A stretch of 64,000 nt of DNA from Heterorhizobium halophytocola (lineage in GTDB: Bacteria; Pseudomonadota; Alphaproteobacteria; Rhizobiales; Rhizobiaceae). A program made the translations under genes and the position numbers. This document shows, piece by piece, positions 1-8,908 of this stretch; positions within the stretch are counted from its first letter, which is position 1; the number at the start of each line of letters is the position of its first letter. The DNA lies in contig NZ_JAGGJU010000002.1 of NCBI RefSeq assembly GCF_017873095.1, positions 62,001-126,000 of the forward strand, read 5' to 3'. The notes under the pieces are model-generated. The model was not told the DNA's origin and did not search any database. It was given only the letters and a program-made list of their open reading frames with translations.

Positions 1-1065
1 CAGCACCACGCGGTTGCGGATCGCGACATTGTCGATCGCGTAGGCACCGGTCATGTTGCCATGCATTCGATAGAGAGTGGCGGGTTCGGGCGCTCGCAGA
101 TGCGCGCCGCAATCCTCGATCTGGTCCCAGTCGAGCGCCGTGATCCGGCCATCGGCCTCGACGGCGGCTTCGATCCGCGTCACCCGGTTGGTCGCTGAGA
201 CCGAGGCTGCGAGATGCTCCAGCCGGTCCTCGATCCATTTGACAGGACGTCCGGCCTTGCGCGCGGCAACGGCCATCAGGATCATGTAGGGAAAGACGCC
301 CTGCTTGATGCCGAAACTGCCGCCGGAATCGCGCGGCGTCTTCAGCCGCATGCGGTTTCCCGCAACCTTCAGGGCGCGCGCCACCACCGCATGGATCGAG
401 AACGGCCCCTGAAAGTTGGCATCGATATCGTAGCTGTCCTCGCCGGGATCGTAAGAGGCAATCACGCCATAGGTCTCAATCGGTGTGCAGGAATTGCGCG
501 GATAGGCAATTTCGACACTGACGCGATGCGGCGCCTGGGCAAAGGCCGCCTCGGGATTGCCGTAGCGGAAAGCGCGCTCGTTGATCAGGTTGGAGCCGAG
601 CGACGGGTGCAGGACGCAGGCATCCTTGTCGAGCGCGGCCACCGGATCGACGACCGGCGGCAATGTGTCGTAGGACACCTCGACCAGATCGGCTGCATCC
701 TCCGCAAGATAGCGGCTTTCGCCGACGACGATCGCAACCGGCTCGCCGACATAGCGCACCCGGTCGACGGCGATCGGCCAGCATTCGACATCGGCCTTGA
801 CGCCGACAGTCATGCTGCGGGTCATCTCGCAGATGTCGCGGCCGATCAGCACCGCGGCAATTCCGCGACATTTCTCCGCCCTGGAGATATCGATATTGCT
901 GATGGTGGCATGGGCGTGCGGAGAGCGAACAATTGCCGCATGCAGAGTGGCCGGCGTTGTCGGCAGGTCGTCGATATAGCGGCCCTGTCCGGACAAAAGC
1001 CCGGCATCCTCGATCCGCTTCACGGACCGTCCGACCCATGGCGACACGGGTTGGTTCATCGTCAT
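1..1065 (-). CDS. Molybdopterin-binding large subunit of a xanthine/CO dehydrogenase-family enzyme, C-terminus beyond window
   Basis: Only the first 355 residues are present; the reading frame runs off the left edge without a stop. The start is the ATG at 1065, preceded by GGGAGG at good spacing. The N-terminus (SPWVGRSVKRIEDAGLLSG...) and the segment GRYIDDLPTTPATLHAAIVR are typical of aerobic CO dehydrogenase (CoxL-like) and other aldehyde/xanthine dehydrogenase large subunits, with the a/b hammerhead domain at about residues 20-125. The cofactor-loop motif GGSFGIKQG near residue 245 marks the start of the molybdenum cofactor domain. The active-site loop that would separate CO dehydrogenase from other hydroxylases lies outside the window, so the substrate is open. 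It lies about 100 bp downstream of an AraC regulator in the same direction. Confidence 0.85.
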   Translation of the reverse strand, partial: MTMNQPVSPWVGRSVKRIEDAGLLSGQGRYIDDLPTTPATLHAAIVRSPHAHATISNIDISRAEKCRGIAAVLIGRDICEMTRSMTVGVKADVECWPIAVDRVRYVGEPVAIVVGESRYLAEDAADLVEVSYDTLPPVVDPVAALDKDACVLHPSLGSNLINERAFRYGNPEAAFAQAPHRVSVEIAYPRNSCTPIETYGVIASYDPGEDSYDIDANFQGPFSIHAVVARALKVAGNRMRLKTPRDSGGSFGIKQGVFPYMILMAVAARKAGRPVKWIEDRLEHLAASVSATNRVTRIEAAVEADGRITALDWDQIEDCGAHLRAPEPATLYRMHGNMTGAYAIDNVAIRNRVVL

Positions 1066-1165
1066 AATTCCTCCCGTCCCGCCGCTCTTCCCACGGCAGG
1101 TTTTCATCAGAGGAAGAAAATATGCGTGCGGAGTACCGGAGCGCGATACCGCAGAGTCTTGCGAC

Positions 1166-2029
1166 TTACCCTAGCGTCTCAAAATCGCAACCGCGCAGGC
1201 TGGATACGGCGCGGTAGGTGCTCGGTGAGGAGCCGGCATGGTCGTGGAAGAAACGGGAGAAATGGGCCGGCACGGAAAACCCCAGCCGTTCCGAGATGGT
1301 TGCAAGCGACGCATCGCTGTCGACGATGAAATTGACGGCCTGCTCCAGCCTGACGACATTGAGATAGACGCGTGGGCTGACATGCATCGTGGTCTCGAAC
1401 AGGCGAAAGAAATGCGCCCTGGACAGACCGATGTCGCGCGCAAGGCGTGTCATGTCGTCAACGCCTGCAGGGTCGGTGCGCATGATCGAGATCGCCTTGC
1501 GGACGCGGTGGTCAATGCCGAAGCCGGCGGCCATGCGCAGCGACGGTAGCGCCGCCTGCCATTCGGTAAAGCGCTCGATCACCGCCACCATCAGCTGACC
1601 AAGCAGGCGTTCGTGCTCGGCAAGATCGCCGGGATCGCCGACCATCGCCTCGGCAAGGCGGCGTGCCTTCTGCCGGATGCCCGGGGACACGGTACCGACA
1701 TTGCTTCGGAAAAAGCCCGGGCCGGAACTCGCCTGCCAATTGGCCCTGAAGGCACCCAGCCAGTCCGGTTCGATATAGAGTGCCAGGATGATCGTCGCAG
1801 GCTGGCCCACATAGTGAGCATATGAGTGCGGCTCCCAGGCATTGATCAACACGGCCTGCTCGTCGGTCAGCGCGACGATGCGGTCACCGACACTGAACTG
1901 CGTGTCGGCGCCCTCGACCTTCAGCAGCATATGACAATGCGGATGGGCGTGGCGCACGAGGGATCGATCCATGTCGAGCAGAGCGACCCGGCCAAACGTT
2001 CCTCTCGCTAGTCTCAGCGCATTCGACAT
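1166..2029 (-). CDS. AraC-family transcriptional regulator
   Basis: 287 residues, a normal length for an AraC/XylS activator. The N-terminal half (about 1-150) has the cupin-like ligand-binding pattern, with HAHPHCHMLLKVEG near residues 27-40. The C-terminal 100 residues form the double helix-turn-helix, including LARDIGLSRAHFFRLFE and ATISERLGFSVPAHFSRFF, followed by the P.TYR motif of the family. It is transcribed toward the molybdenum hydroxylase gene and is the obvious candidate to control it. The effector cannot be read from the sequence. The start ATG at 2029 was kept because homology-like sequence begins within ten residues of it. Confidence 0.88.
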   Translation of the reverse strand: MSNALRLARGTFGRVALLDMDRSLVRHAHPHCHMLLKVEGADTQFSVGDRIVALTDEQAVLINAWEPHSYAHYVGQPATIILALYIEPDWLGAFRANWQASSGPGFFRSNVGTVSPGIRQKARRLAEAMVGDPGDLAEHERLLGQLMVAVIERFTEWQAALPSLRMAAGFGIDHRVRKAISIMRTDPAGVDDMTRLARDIGLSRAHFFRLFETTMHVSPRVYLNVVRLEQAVNFIVDSDASLATISERLGFSVPAHFSRFFHDHAGSSPSTYRAVSSLRGCDFETLG

Positions 2030-2067
2030 TTACCAGTACATATCGCCAGTAAAGAAGGAATCCAATC

Positions 2068-2190
2068 ATGCGCTGCGTCAATTGCACATTCACCCGACCA
2101 CTCGGGCAACCAGTCAAGGCGATGCCACCAAAATATCCGTACGAACGGGCCTATCTGCCGGTGAACCGGGTGGAAGACAGCTGCATCTAA
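2068..2190 (+). CDS. Possible 40-residue small protein
   Basis: ATG at 2068 follows AAGAAGGA at 7-8 nt spacing and opens a 40-codon frame ending in TAA at 2188. The peptide starts MRCVNCTF (a CxxC pair) and contains PPKYPYERAYLPVNR. It is divergent from the AraC gene, which starts 39 bp away, so the two could share a promoter region. I do not recognise a family. It could equally be the surviving 5' end of a gene lost when the IS110 debris arrived next to it. Evidence is only the start context and the tidy frame. Confidence 0.3.
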   Translation: MRCVNCTFTRPLGQPVKAMPPKYPYERAYLPVNRVEDSCI

Positions 2191-2388
2191 GGCGCCGGGA
2201 CGGATAGGTCACCATTTGGTAGGGTGAGTGCTCCTGTCACGGCAAAGAAACATCTTTTTCTCCGCAACTTCATGCCGGATGCAGGCCCGGGGACGGAAAT
2301 CACAGCCTCGTCCAGCTGCCCGATGTCACCTGGCGCGCGGCCATGAATAAAGGCTGTCGCATCTCTCGGCCTTGTCGCCAGTGTAGAC

Positions 2389-2516
2389 GCGTTTGCCGCC
2401 TCAAGGCCCTCGGTTCTGAGGCCAGTCTCAAAGCCGAGCCGCTCCATCAGGACCTGCACCTTCATCGTATCGACATTGCCTTTTGCACCGGGAGCATAAG
2501 GACATCCGCCGAGGCC
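2389..2516 (-). pseudogene. Copied fragment of HMG-CoA lyase gene (3' region)
   Basis: This 128-bp block matches 51189-51316 with a single mismatch (A at 2452, G at 51252). It encodes the catalytic-cysteine loop GLGGCPYAPGAKGN and the following helix of HMG-CoA lyase. Here it is fused in frame to the end of the broken IS110 transposase, giving a chimeric frame 2187-2918. Similarity fades abruptly at 2516; below 2389 only scattered identity continues for about 20 bp. The intact gene is in the mevalonate-type operon 48.8 kb away. The fragment cannot be an enzyme on its own. Confidence 0.85.
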
Positions 2517-3232
2517 AAAGCTGCTGGCATCTCCGATCGCTGCAACGAGCGCGGTGGCATTCAAGACACCGATCCCAGGTATTGAAGTCAGACGACGCAT
2601 CGCGCTGTTATGCTTGGCGAGCGCTACGAACTCCGTGGTCAACGTCTCGATCTTCTCGTCGAGCCTTCGCCATTCATCCCGCAATTCCAGGATCAGGCTT
2701 CGGATGCGCGGCGACAGGACGTCGTTGTCTCCGGCAATAAGTTTATCAAGACCATTCTCGAACTTCACGCGACCGGCAGCGAATACGACACCTCTTTCCA
2801 GAAGAACGGCGCGGAGCTGATTGATCAGGGTCGTGCGCTCAGCAACCAGGCGTGACCGAACCCGGTGCAACGTCTGGATATCAAGTTGCTCCTGGCTCTT
2901 CAGATCCACGAACCGCATCGTCGGCCGAGACGCCGCCTCGGCAATTCCTTCGGCATCTCGATCATCATTCTTCTGCGCCTTTATACATAGGGCCTGACAT
3001 ATTCCGGCGACATCAGCCGCACTTCATGACCACCAGCGGCAAAGAGTCGACCCAGATAATGTGCGCCGCAGCAGGCCTCCATCGCGATGACGCAGCGTGG
3101 CAGCTTCTCGACAAAATCAATCAATATCTGTCGCCGCATCGTTCGACGCAAAATCACGGCACCCTGGCCGTCAACACCAACGACACTGAAGCTGTTCTTC
3201 CCGATGTCGACACCCATTATGGAAATCTGCAT
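2517..3232 (-). pseudogene. IS110-family transposase, frameshifted and 3'-truncated
   Basis: The N-terminal part (2986-3232) carries the DEDD-type start GVDIGKNSF and VIAMEACCGAHYLGR. The reading then breaks at about 2981-2986, where GTATAAAGGCG stands for an expected GTAAAGGCG, a 2-nt insertion giving an immediate stop. The remaining part in the next frame begins at the NDDRDAEG-type region and runs through the Tnp_IS116/IS110/IS902 motif IPGIGVLNATALVAAIGDASSF. It ends abruptly at 2517, where the HMG-CoA lyase fragment takes over, so the C-terminal catalytic serine region is gone. The element is dead; its ends could not be defined. Confidence 0.85.
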
Positions 3233-3311
3233 GGCCCGGCTCCTTTCCCTTCAAAAGAGAGACATCATACTCGATGTTCTCAGAAGGACGGGCCATCCCA
3301 TAATCAACACC

Positions 3312-4451
3312 TTACGGATAGGCTGTAGCTCCATCGGGCTTTCGTGTTACTTTGCGCTCCCAGTGTATGTAGTCTTCGTTCTGGAGTGCCTTTTCATCGA
3401 TCTCGATGCCCCAGCCCGGACGATCGGGGCGCAACTCCATGTGGCCATCAACCGGCATATAGGGGTCGAGGGCCCATGGGGCATGCACGTGTGGCTTGAA
3501 CTCGAGCACCTTGAAGTTCGGCTGCGCGGCGCAAAAATGTACATTGACAGCAGTCGCAAGTGGACCCATCGGATTGTGTGGCGCGACCGTCACGTAATGG
3601 GCTTCGGCGATAGCTGCAATCCGGCGCATCTCCGAGACGCCGCCGACCACACAGATATCCGGCTGGATGATGTCGGCTCCCCGCGCAGTGAGCAGCGACA
3701 GGAATTCGAACCGATTATAGAGTGACTCGCCCGTCGCTAAAGGTACGTTCACCTTCGACTTCAGCTCCGCCCACGCAGGAATATGTTCAGGGCGAATGGG
3801 TTCCTCATAGAAATACGGATCATTGGGTGCAATCGCCGCTGCGAGCTGAACCGCCTGATATGGTTCGAAGATCTTCGCATGGGCATCGAAGGCGAATTCG
3901 AAATGCGAGGGCGTGATTTCACGGATACGGGCGAACCAGTCACCCGTCTCCTTCACAAGTTCACCCCAGCGCCCGGAATGCAGATCACGGCGGTAGGGGC
4001 TGAGCTTGAAGGCGGTATAGCCATATTCCTCGTTCAACTGATGGGTCTGATCCTTGGCGTGTTCCGCATCCGGGGCCGTGTAGACGCCGCAGTAGACACG
4101 CACACGATCGCGAACATTGCCGCCAAGCAGCATGTAGACCGGCAAACCGGCTGCCTTGCCGGCGATGTCCCAGAGCGCGTGATCGATGGCGGAGATCGCC
4201 GCGAGCCCCACAGCGCCCGGCGGAAAGCGGCATTGCTGGTTGAGTTTCAGCACGAGAAACTCAACCCGTCGCGGATCTTCGCCTTCGATCTGGTGAAACA
4301 GATAATCGAACAGAGGCGGCAGCGCCCAATCGGGTCCGTGATTGTAGCACTCGCCCCAACCATCGATACCTTCGCTGGTCTCGATCTTCAAAAGCAGGCG
4401 AGGACGATCGTCGACCCGCTGCATGTAGGTCTTGAAACCGGTGATATGCAT
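3312..4451 (-). CDS. Enolase-superfamily sugar-acid dehydratase (galactonate dehydratase-like)
   Basis: 379 residues of the mandelate racemase/muconate lactonizing enzyme superfamily. The barrel metal and catalytic positions are visible: D189/H191 (FDAH), E216-E217 (YEEP), E242 (TGES) and H292 (APHNPMGP). The DxH pair at the first metal site and APHNPxGP near the end are those of galactonate/mannonate-type acid-sugar dehydratases, so it probably removes water from a sugar acid to give a 2-keto-3-deoxy acid. The DapA-type aldolase gene ends 12 bp upstream in the same operon, which fits dehydration followed by aldol cleavage. The exact sugar acid is not decidable from sequence. Confidence 0.85.
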   Translation of the reverse strand: MHITGFKTYMQRVDDRPRLLLKIETSEGIDGWGECYNHGPDWALPPLFDYLFHQIEGEDPRRVEFLVLKLNQQCRFPPGAVGLAAISAIDHALWDIAGKAAGLPVYMLLGGNVRDRVRVYCGVYTAPDAEHAKDQTHQLNEEYGYTAFKLSPYRRDLHSGRWGELVKETGDWFARIREITPSHFEFAFDAHAKIFEPYQAVQLAAAIAPNDPYFYEEPIRPEHIPAWAELKSKVNVPLATGESLYNRFEFLSLLTARGADIIQPDICVVGGVSEMRRIAAIAEAHYVTVAPHNPMGPLATAVNVHFCAAQPNFKVLEFKPHVHAPWALDPYMPVDGHMELRPDRPGWGIEIDEKALQNEDYIHWERKVTRKPDGATAYP

Positions 4452-4463
4452 TGCCCTACTCCG

Positions 4464-5384
4464 TCACGCCGCACGCGCTTCGGCGGTCACACGATCGACA
4501 ACGCTCCGAAGGATCACCCTTTCCTCGTCATTGAGCGAAACCACGCCTGGAATACGAACGGGACCGACCTCTGTCCCGAGCATGCCCAGCGCCTCCTTCA
4601 CCACGGTGACATTGGCACCATTGTTGTACTTCGTGCGAAGTGCCTCGAAGTCGGCAATGCCATCGATCAGGGCTCGCGCCTTGGCGTAGTCTGCGCTCTC
4701 CAGTGCCGCATGGATTGCGTGCGAGCGTTCCGGGAATACGTTCACGAGACCAGAGGTGAAGCCGCGTGCGCCCGTGGCATAGAATGCCGGGGCCCAGCCT
4801 TCAGCAAGGCCGCAGACCCAAATCGCGGATGCATCGCGCGTCGAGCGAATAATCTCGGCAAGCAGCATCAGATTGGGCGATGCGAACTTGATGCCGGCAA
4901 TATTGGGGTGAAGCGCCATCTGGCGGAAATCGGAAACGGACAGGCCGTCACTGCGGACATAGGCAATCACGGGCACGCTGCAGAAATCGGCAAGTTCGAG
5001 AAAATAGCGCGCCTGATAGGAAGGGCCTGCAAAAGGATCCATCGGATGATGTCCCATGATGGCATCGGCGCCAGCGTCGATGGCATCCGACGCCAGCGAT
5101 TTCGCATCGCTCAGCGAGCGACCGACTGCAGCGCTTACGAGTGCCTTGCCGTCCGCAGCCTTGATCGTGGTGCGATGAACCAGCCGGATTTCGTCCAGGG
5201 TCAGCGTGAAGAACTCGCCGGTATTGCCGGCAGCCATCAGATTGTGAACCTTGGCAGCCGCCATCTGCGTGATCAACGCGTCAAGCTTGACCGTGTCGAT
5301 TCTCCCATCCGAGCTGTATGGTGTTACCGGAACTCCCGAAATTCCGGTTAGCGCCTTTCTGACGACCTCAAGTTTCTTACTCAC
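4464..5384 (-). CDS. DapA-family aldolase/dehydratase (2-keto-3-deoxy sugar-acid type)
   Basis: 306 residues with a GTG start at 5384, chosen because AAGAGGAAAAG lies just upstream and the preceding GntR gene ends one base away (5386). The family carboxylate-binding loop AAGNTGEFF is at 51-59 and the Schiff-base lysine is K166 in NIAGIKFASP. Members of this N-acetylneuraminate lyase/dihydrodipicolinate synthase family beside an enolase-superfamily dehydratase usually cleave or dehydrate 2-keto-3-deoxy acids to pyruvate or a 2-oxoglutarate semialdehyde. It sits second in a GntR-aldolase-dehydratase operon divergent from a transporter. Biosynthetic DapA is unlikely in this setting. Confidence 0.85.
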   Translation of the reverse strand: MSKKLEVVRKALTGISGVPVTPYSSDGRIDTVKLDALITQMAAAKVHNLMAAGNTGEFFTLTLDEIRLVHRTTIKAADGKALVSAAVGRSLSDAKSLASDAIDAGADAIMGHHPMDPFAGPSYQARYFLELADFCSVPVIAYVRSDGLSVSDFRQMALHPNIAGIKFASPNLMLLAEIIRSTRDASAIWVCGLAEGWAPAFYATGARGFTSGLVNVFPERSHAIHAALESADYAKARALIDGIADFEALRTKYNNGANVTVVKEALGMLGTEVGPVRIPGVVSLNDEERVILRSVVDRVTAEARAA

Positions 5385-5385
5385 G

Positions 5386-6096
5386 TTACTTTTCCTCTTT
5401 ATTCCCAAATACGATGGATAGGTAGATGTCGCCGGAACGGACGACGTGATCGCGCATGCAGCGTTCGGCACCATCGGAATTCCTCGCGACAATCGCCTCG
5501 GCTATTGCCCGATGCTCTGCGAGCGCTCTCTCCCGTTCGGCCGGATCGGAATGGATGATCCGGCGAATGCTTGCGTCATAGAACTGCTGCCTTTCAATCA
5601 GGCGAGCCAGATAGTCGCAGCGCGAGGCCCGATGGATCTGGTCATGGAATGTTTCGTTGAGCGCGATCAGTTCATCGGCATTGCCGGAACTGGTGGCGGC
5701 CTCCATGAGCCGGACCGTCGCCTGCAATGCCTGGCACGCGTCATCGGAGATGCGCTTGGCGGCCAGGTGACCGATCATCGACTCCAGCGCGGCGCGCGCC
5801 AGGATCATCTCCTCCGCCCAGCCCATGTTGAAGCGTATGATTACGCCGCGCCGAGGCAAGGCCTCCACGAGGCCCTCCGATTCGAGCTGCCGAAGCGCTT
5901 CCTTGATCGGCGTTGTGCTGACCCCGAACTGCTCTGCAAGCTGACGCTCATTGATCTTCTCATCCGGGGCAAATTTGCCTCCGATGATTGTTGCGCGGAG
6001 GATCCGATGCACATGATCGCGCACCGTGACCTGCACCGACGGGTCGAGCTTTGCGATGCGTTCGCTGGGCTCTGATTGGCCGTGTTCCTGAACCAT
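5386..6096 (-). CDS. GntR-family regulator (FadR/FCD subfamily)
   Basis: 236 residues from the ATG at 6096; a longer frame from a TTG at 6123 exists but has no better ribosome-binding site. Winged helix at about 22-90 with the signature QLAEQFGVSTTPIKEALRQLESEGLV. The all-helical FCD effector domain follows, with metal-type histidines in ETFHDQIH and ALAEHRAI. It is the first gene of the operon with the aldolase and dehydratase and faces the ABC transporter operon across a region holding a large palindrome (6129-6160). It is probably a repressor of both units, released by the sugar acid or its keto product. Confidence 0.88.
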   Translation of the reverse strand: MVQEHGQSEPSERIAKLDPSVQVTVRDHVHRILRATIIGGKFAPDEKINERQLAEQFGVSTTPIKEALRQLESEGLVEALPRRGVIIRFNMGWAEEMILARAALESMIGHLAAKRISDDACQALQATVRLMEAATSSGNADELIALNETFHDQIHRASRCDYLARLIERQQFYDASIRRIIHSDPAERERALAEHRAIAEAIVARNSDGAERCMRDHVVRSGDIYLSIVFGNKEEK

Positions 6097-6128
6097 TGCT
6101 GCAAAAATCCTGTTGACGCGCAAATCAT

Positions 6129-6160
6129 GATGTGAGATCTGATATACCAGATTTCACATC
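6129..6160. promoter_or_regulatory. 32-bp palindromic operator for the adjacent GntR regulator
   Basis: The half GATGTGAgATCTGaTA is mirrored by TAcCAGATtTCACATC. The mismatches are symmetric base substitutions near positions 8 and 14 of each arm, and the centre is TATA. It sits between the divergent GntR gene (start 6096) and the transporter binding protein gene (start 6224). Size and position fit a FadR/FCD dimer site, possibly two overlapping half-site pairs. Confidence 0.7.
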
Positions 6161-6223
6161 GATGTCGATACGAAATTTGCGACTACAAGAAGAGGTTGAG
6201 GAGCCTCAACGGAGGAAATTCCC

Positions 6224-7819
6224 ATGCTAAGACGAGAATTCATGGCATTCGCAAGCGGCGTCGCCATTGCTGCAGTCGCGCCCAGTTTCGCGAAGGCTGC
6301 AACCCCCAGTGATCAGTTCGTGATTGCTGTGAATATGTCATCCATGCGGGGTCTCGATCCGCACGAGCTTAATCAGCTTGAATCCGCGGAAGTGGTCGCC
6401 AATATCTACGAACGCCTGGTCACCCTGCCAGCGGACGACATCTCCAACCCTCAGCCCGGGCTTGCCGAAAGCTGGACCGTTTCGCAAGACGGCAAGACCT
6501 TCACCTTCAAGATCCGTTCGGGCGTGGCCTTCCACTCTGGCAATACGCTAACGGCCAAGGACGTCGAATGGTCATTGCGTCGCCTGGTCAAGCTTGGTCT
6601 GGCACCCTCGACCGACCTGCGCCAATGGGGTTTCAATGCTGAGAACGTCGACACGTTGATCCGCGCGACGGATGATCAGACGCTGGAGATTGAAACGCCC
6701 GAACTGTGGAACGCCGACCTCATCCTGCTGTCGCTCGCAAGCTTCTCGACTTCGGTCCTCGACAGCGCCTTTTTGGCCGACAAGGAAAAGGACGGTGATA
6801 TGGGGCGCGAGTATCTGCAGACTGCGGATGCGGGTTCCGGCCCCTATTCGCTGCGCACATGGCGTGCGAACGAACTCATGATTGCCGACGCCTACGCGGA
6901 TTACTGGCAAGGCGCGCCTGCGATGCGCCGCGTCCTGATGCGGCATTTGCCGGAATCGTCCGCGCAGCGCCTGCAGATCGAAGCCGGCGACCTGGATGTT
7001 GCAACCCGCCTGTCCTCGACGGATCTGGCAGCACTCGACGCCAAGGATGACGTTACGATCCAGAAGACACCAGGCTTCGGCTTCTACTATCTGGCGCTGA
7101 ACCAGAAGGATGAGATCCTCTCGAACCCCAAGGTGAGAGAAGCCTTCCGCTACCTCATCGATTATGATGGCCTCGCCAATACGGTCATGAAATATTACGG
7201 CATCAAGCAGCAGACGATCATCCCTGCGGGCCTGCCCGGCTCCCTGGACGAAAATCCGTACAAGCTTGATATCGAGAAGGCCAAGCAACTGCTCGCCGAG
7301 GCCGGCTACCCGAATGGATTTTCCAAGGTCTACTATGCCACGTCGGTGACGCCCGAATACGAGGTTGCCCAGACCCTGCAGGCCAACGCGGCCAAGGCCG
7401 GCATCAAGCTGGACCTTCAAGGTGGAGACCACATCGGCAAATTCCGCGAACGCGCCTTCGAGATCTTTTCGGCACGTTCAGGTGAACGACTGCCCGATCC
7501 GCATGCGGTGCTCGCATCCTATGCCACCAACCGTGACAATGCCGACGAAGCGAAGCTGACCGGACTTCTTGCCTGGCGCACGGCCTGGGATGTTCCGGCC
7601 GAAATCCAGGAAATGGTCATGGCCGCGGCCCACGAGACCGACAAGGCCAAGCGCACCGAGATCTACGAGAAGATCAATCGCGTCTATCTCGAAGCATCTT
7701 CCCCTCTCATCACGTCTTTCCAGCGCACCGACGCAAAGGCCGTGCGCAGCGTAGTGAAGGGTTATGTCGGTCACTCGACCTGGCTCACCCGCTGGGACAC
7801 CGTGACCAAGGGTGAATAA
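6224..7819 (+). CDS. ABC transporter substrate-binding protein, peptide/opine/oligosaccharide type (SBP_bac_5)
   Basis: 531 residues, normal for family 5 binding proteins. GGAGG at 8 nt precedes the ATG. Residues 1-27 form an export signal with twin arginines (LRREFM) and a cleavage-like AKAATP. The mature protein has the family start GLDPHELNQLESAEVVANIYERL and the motif PGLAESWTVSQDGKTFTFKIR. It is the first gene of a five-gene DppABCDF-like operon and would deliver substrate in the periplasm. Given the divergent sugar-acid enzymes, the ligand may be an acidic sugar, glycoside or opine rather than a peptide; this is inference. Confidence 0.9.
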   Translation: MLRREFMAFASGVAIAAVAPSFAKAATPSDQFVIAVNMSSMRGLDPHELNQLESAEVVANIYERLVTLPADDISNPQPGLAESWTVSQDGKTFTFKIRSGVAFHSGNTLTAKDVEWSLRRLVKLGLAPSTDLRQWGFNAENVDTLIRATDDQTLEIETPELWNADLILLSLASFSTSVLDSAFLADKEKDGDMGREYLQTADAGSGPYSLRTWRANELMIADAYADYWQGAPAMRRVLMRHLPESSAQRLQIEAGDLDVATRLSSTDLAALDAKDDVTIQKTPGFGFYYLALNQKDEILSNPKVREAFRYLIDYDGLANTVMKYYGIKQQTIIPAGLPGSLDENPYKLDIEKAKQLLAEAGYPNGFSKVYYATSVTPEYEVAQTLQANAAKAGIKLDLQGGDHIGKFRERAFEIFSARSGERLPDPHAVLASYATNRDNADEAKLTGLLAWRTAWDVPAEIQEMVMAAAHETDKAKRTEIYEKINRVYLEASSPLITSFQRTDAKAVRSVVKGYVGHSTWLTRWDTVTKGE

Positions 7820-7842
7820 CGGCCTGATAAAGGACGCCAAAA

Positions 7843-8904
7843 TTGACCACCTCCCAAACGACCGTGGCAAAGGGACCGGGCAGCAGCAAACTGCTGGCCG
7901 GTTCCCGGAAAATCGCCACTTCCTTCGCCGTGATCCTGACCACGCTCTTCGGTCTGCTGATCATCACCTTCGCGATCGGTCGACTTGTGCCGGCAGACCC
8001 CGTCATTGCCGCAATCGGTGACCAGGCGGATCAGGCGACCTATGAGCGGGTCTACAAGGAGATGGGGCTGGACCAGCCGCTCATTGTCCAGTTCGGCACC
8101 TACCTGAACAACATCGTTCACCTCGATTTCGGCCAATCGCATATCACCAAGAACCCCGTGGCAAGCGACCTTGCACGCGTCTTCCCGGCGACCATGGAGC
8201 TTGCCACGCTGGCGACTTTGATCGGTGCCGGTCTCGGCGTGCCCCTTGGCGTCGTCTCAGCGGTGCGCAAGGGAACCTGGGTCGATCATCTCGGCCGGGT
8301 CGTCGGTCTCCTCGGCTATTCGACGCCGATCTTCTGGCTCGGCACGATCGTGATCCTGATCTTCTACGCCAAGTTCGGGCTGATACCCGGCGGCGGGCGC
8401 ATCGACATCTACAATGAGGGCCTGGTCGAAGGACCAACCGGCTCACTGTTGCTGGATTCGATCCTTGCCGGCGCATGGGAGGTGTTTTTCAGCGCCCTCC
8501 ACCACGTCGCGGCCCCCGCGATCATCCTCGGCTATGCCGCCATGGCCTATCTCAGCCGCATGAGCCGCAGCTTCATGCTCGAGCAGTTGCGGCAGGAATA
8601 CATCCTGACGGCGAGGGCCAAAGGCATTAGCCAGCGCTCGGTTGTTTGGCGCCATGCGTTCCGCAACATTCGGGTGCAATTGCTGACGGTCGTGGCCCTG
8701 GCCTATTGCGGTCTGCTCGATGGCACGGTTCTGATCGAAACGGTGTTCGCTTGGCCAGGGCTTGGCCAATACCTAACCTCCGCGCTTTTCTTTGCCGACA
8801 TGAATGCCGTTCTCGGCAGCGTGCTGTTGATCGGCGTGATCTCGATCGCGATCAACCTCTTGTCGGACATCGTCTACCGCTTCATTGACCCGAGGACACG
8901 GTAA
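7843..8904 (+). CDS. ABC transporter permease (DppB-like)
   Basis: 353 residues with a TTG start at 7843 after AAGGACG; no ATG with a better site lies near. An N-terminal membrane segment (about residues 25-45) is followed by a periplasmic loop and five more membrane segments. The EAA-type loop EYILTARAKGISQRSVVWRH that contacts the ATPase is near residues 250-270. The LFGLLIITFAIGRLVPADPV start is typical of DppB/OppB. It lies 23 bp after the binding protein and is co-transcribed with the next three genes. Confidence 0.88.
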   Translation: MTTSQTTVAKGPGSSKLLAGSRKIATSFAVILTTLFGLLIITFAIGRLVPADPVIAAIGDQADQATYERVYKEMGLDQPLIVQFGTYLNNIVHLDFGQSHITKNPVASDLARVFPATMELATLATLIGAGLGVPLGVVSAVRKGTWVDHLGRVVGLLGYSTPIFWLGTIVILIFYAKFGLIPGGGRIDIYNEGLVEGPTGSLLLDSILAGAWEVFFSALHHVAAPAIILGYAAMAYLSRMSRSFMLEQLRQEYILTARAKGISQRSVVWRHAFRNIRVQLLTVVALAYCGLLDGTVLIETVFAWPGLGQYLTSALFFADMNAVLGSVLLIGVISIAINLLSDIVYRFIDPRTR

Positions 8905-8908
8905 CACC

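Noticed and set aside
3783..5351. 522-codon plus-strand frame
   Set aside because: It lies antisense to the enolase-superfamily and DapA-family genes, whose catalytic motifs are intact on the minus strand. The translation has no family features and is typical of a high-G+C shadow frame.
4464..5384. Biosynthetic dihydrodipicolinate synthase (DapA)
   Set aside because: The gene is in a GntR/dehydratase operon next to a transporter, and the family includes many sugar-acid aldolases with the same lysine and loop.
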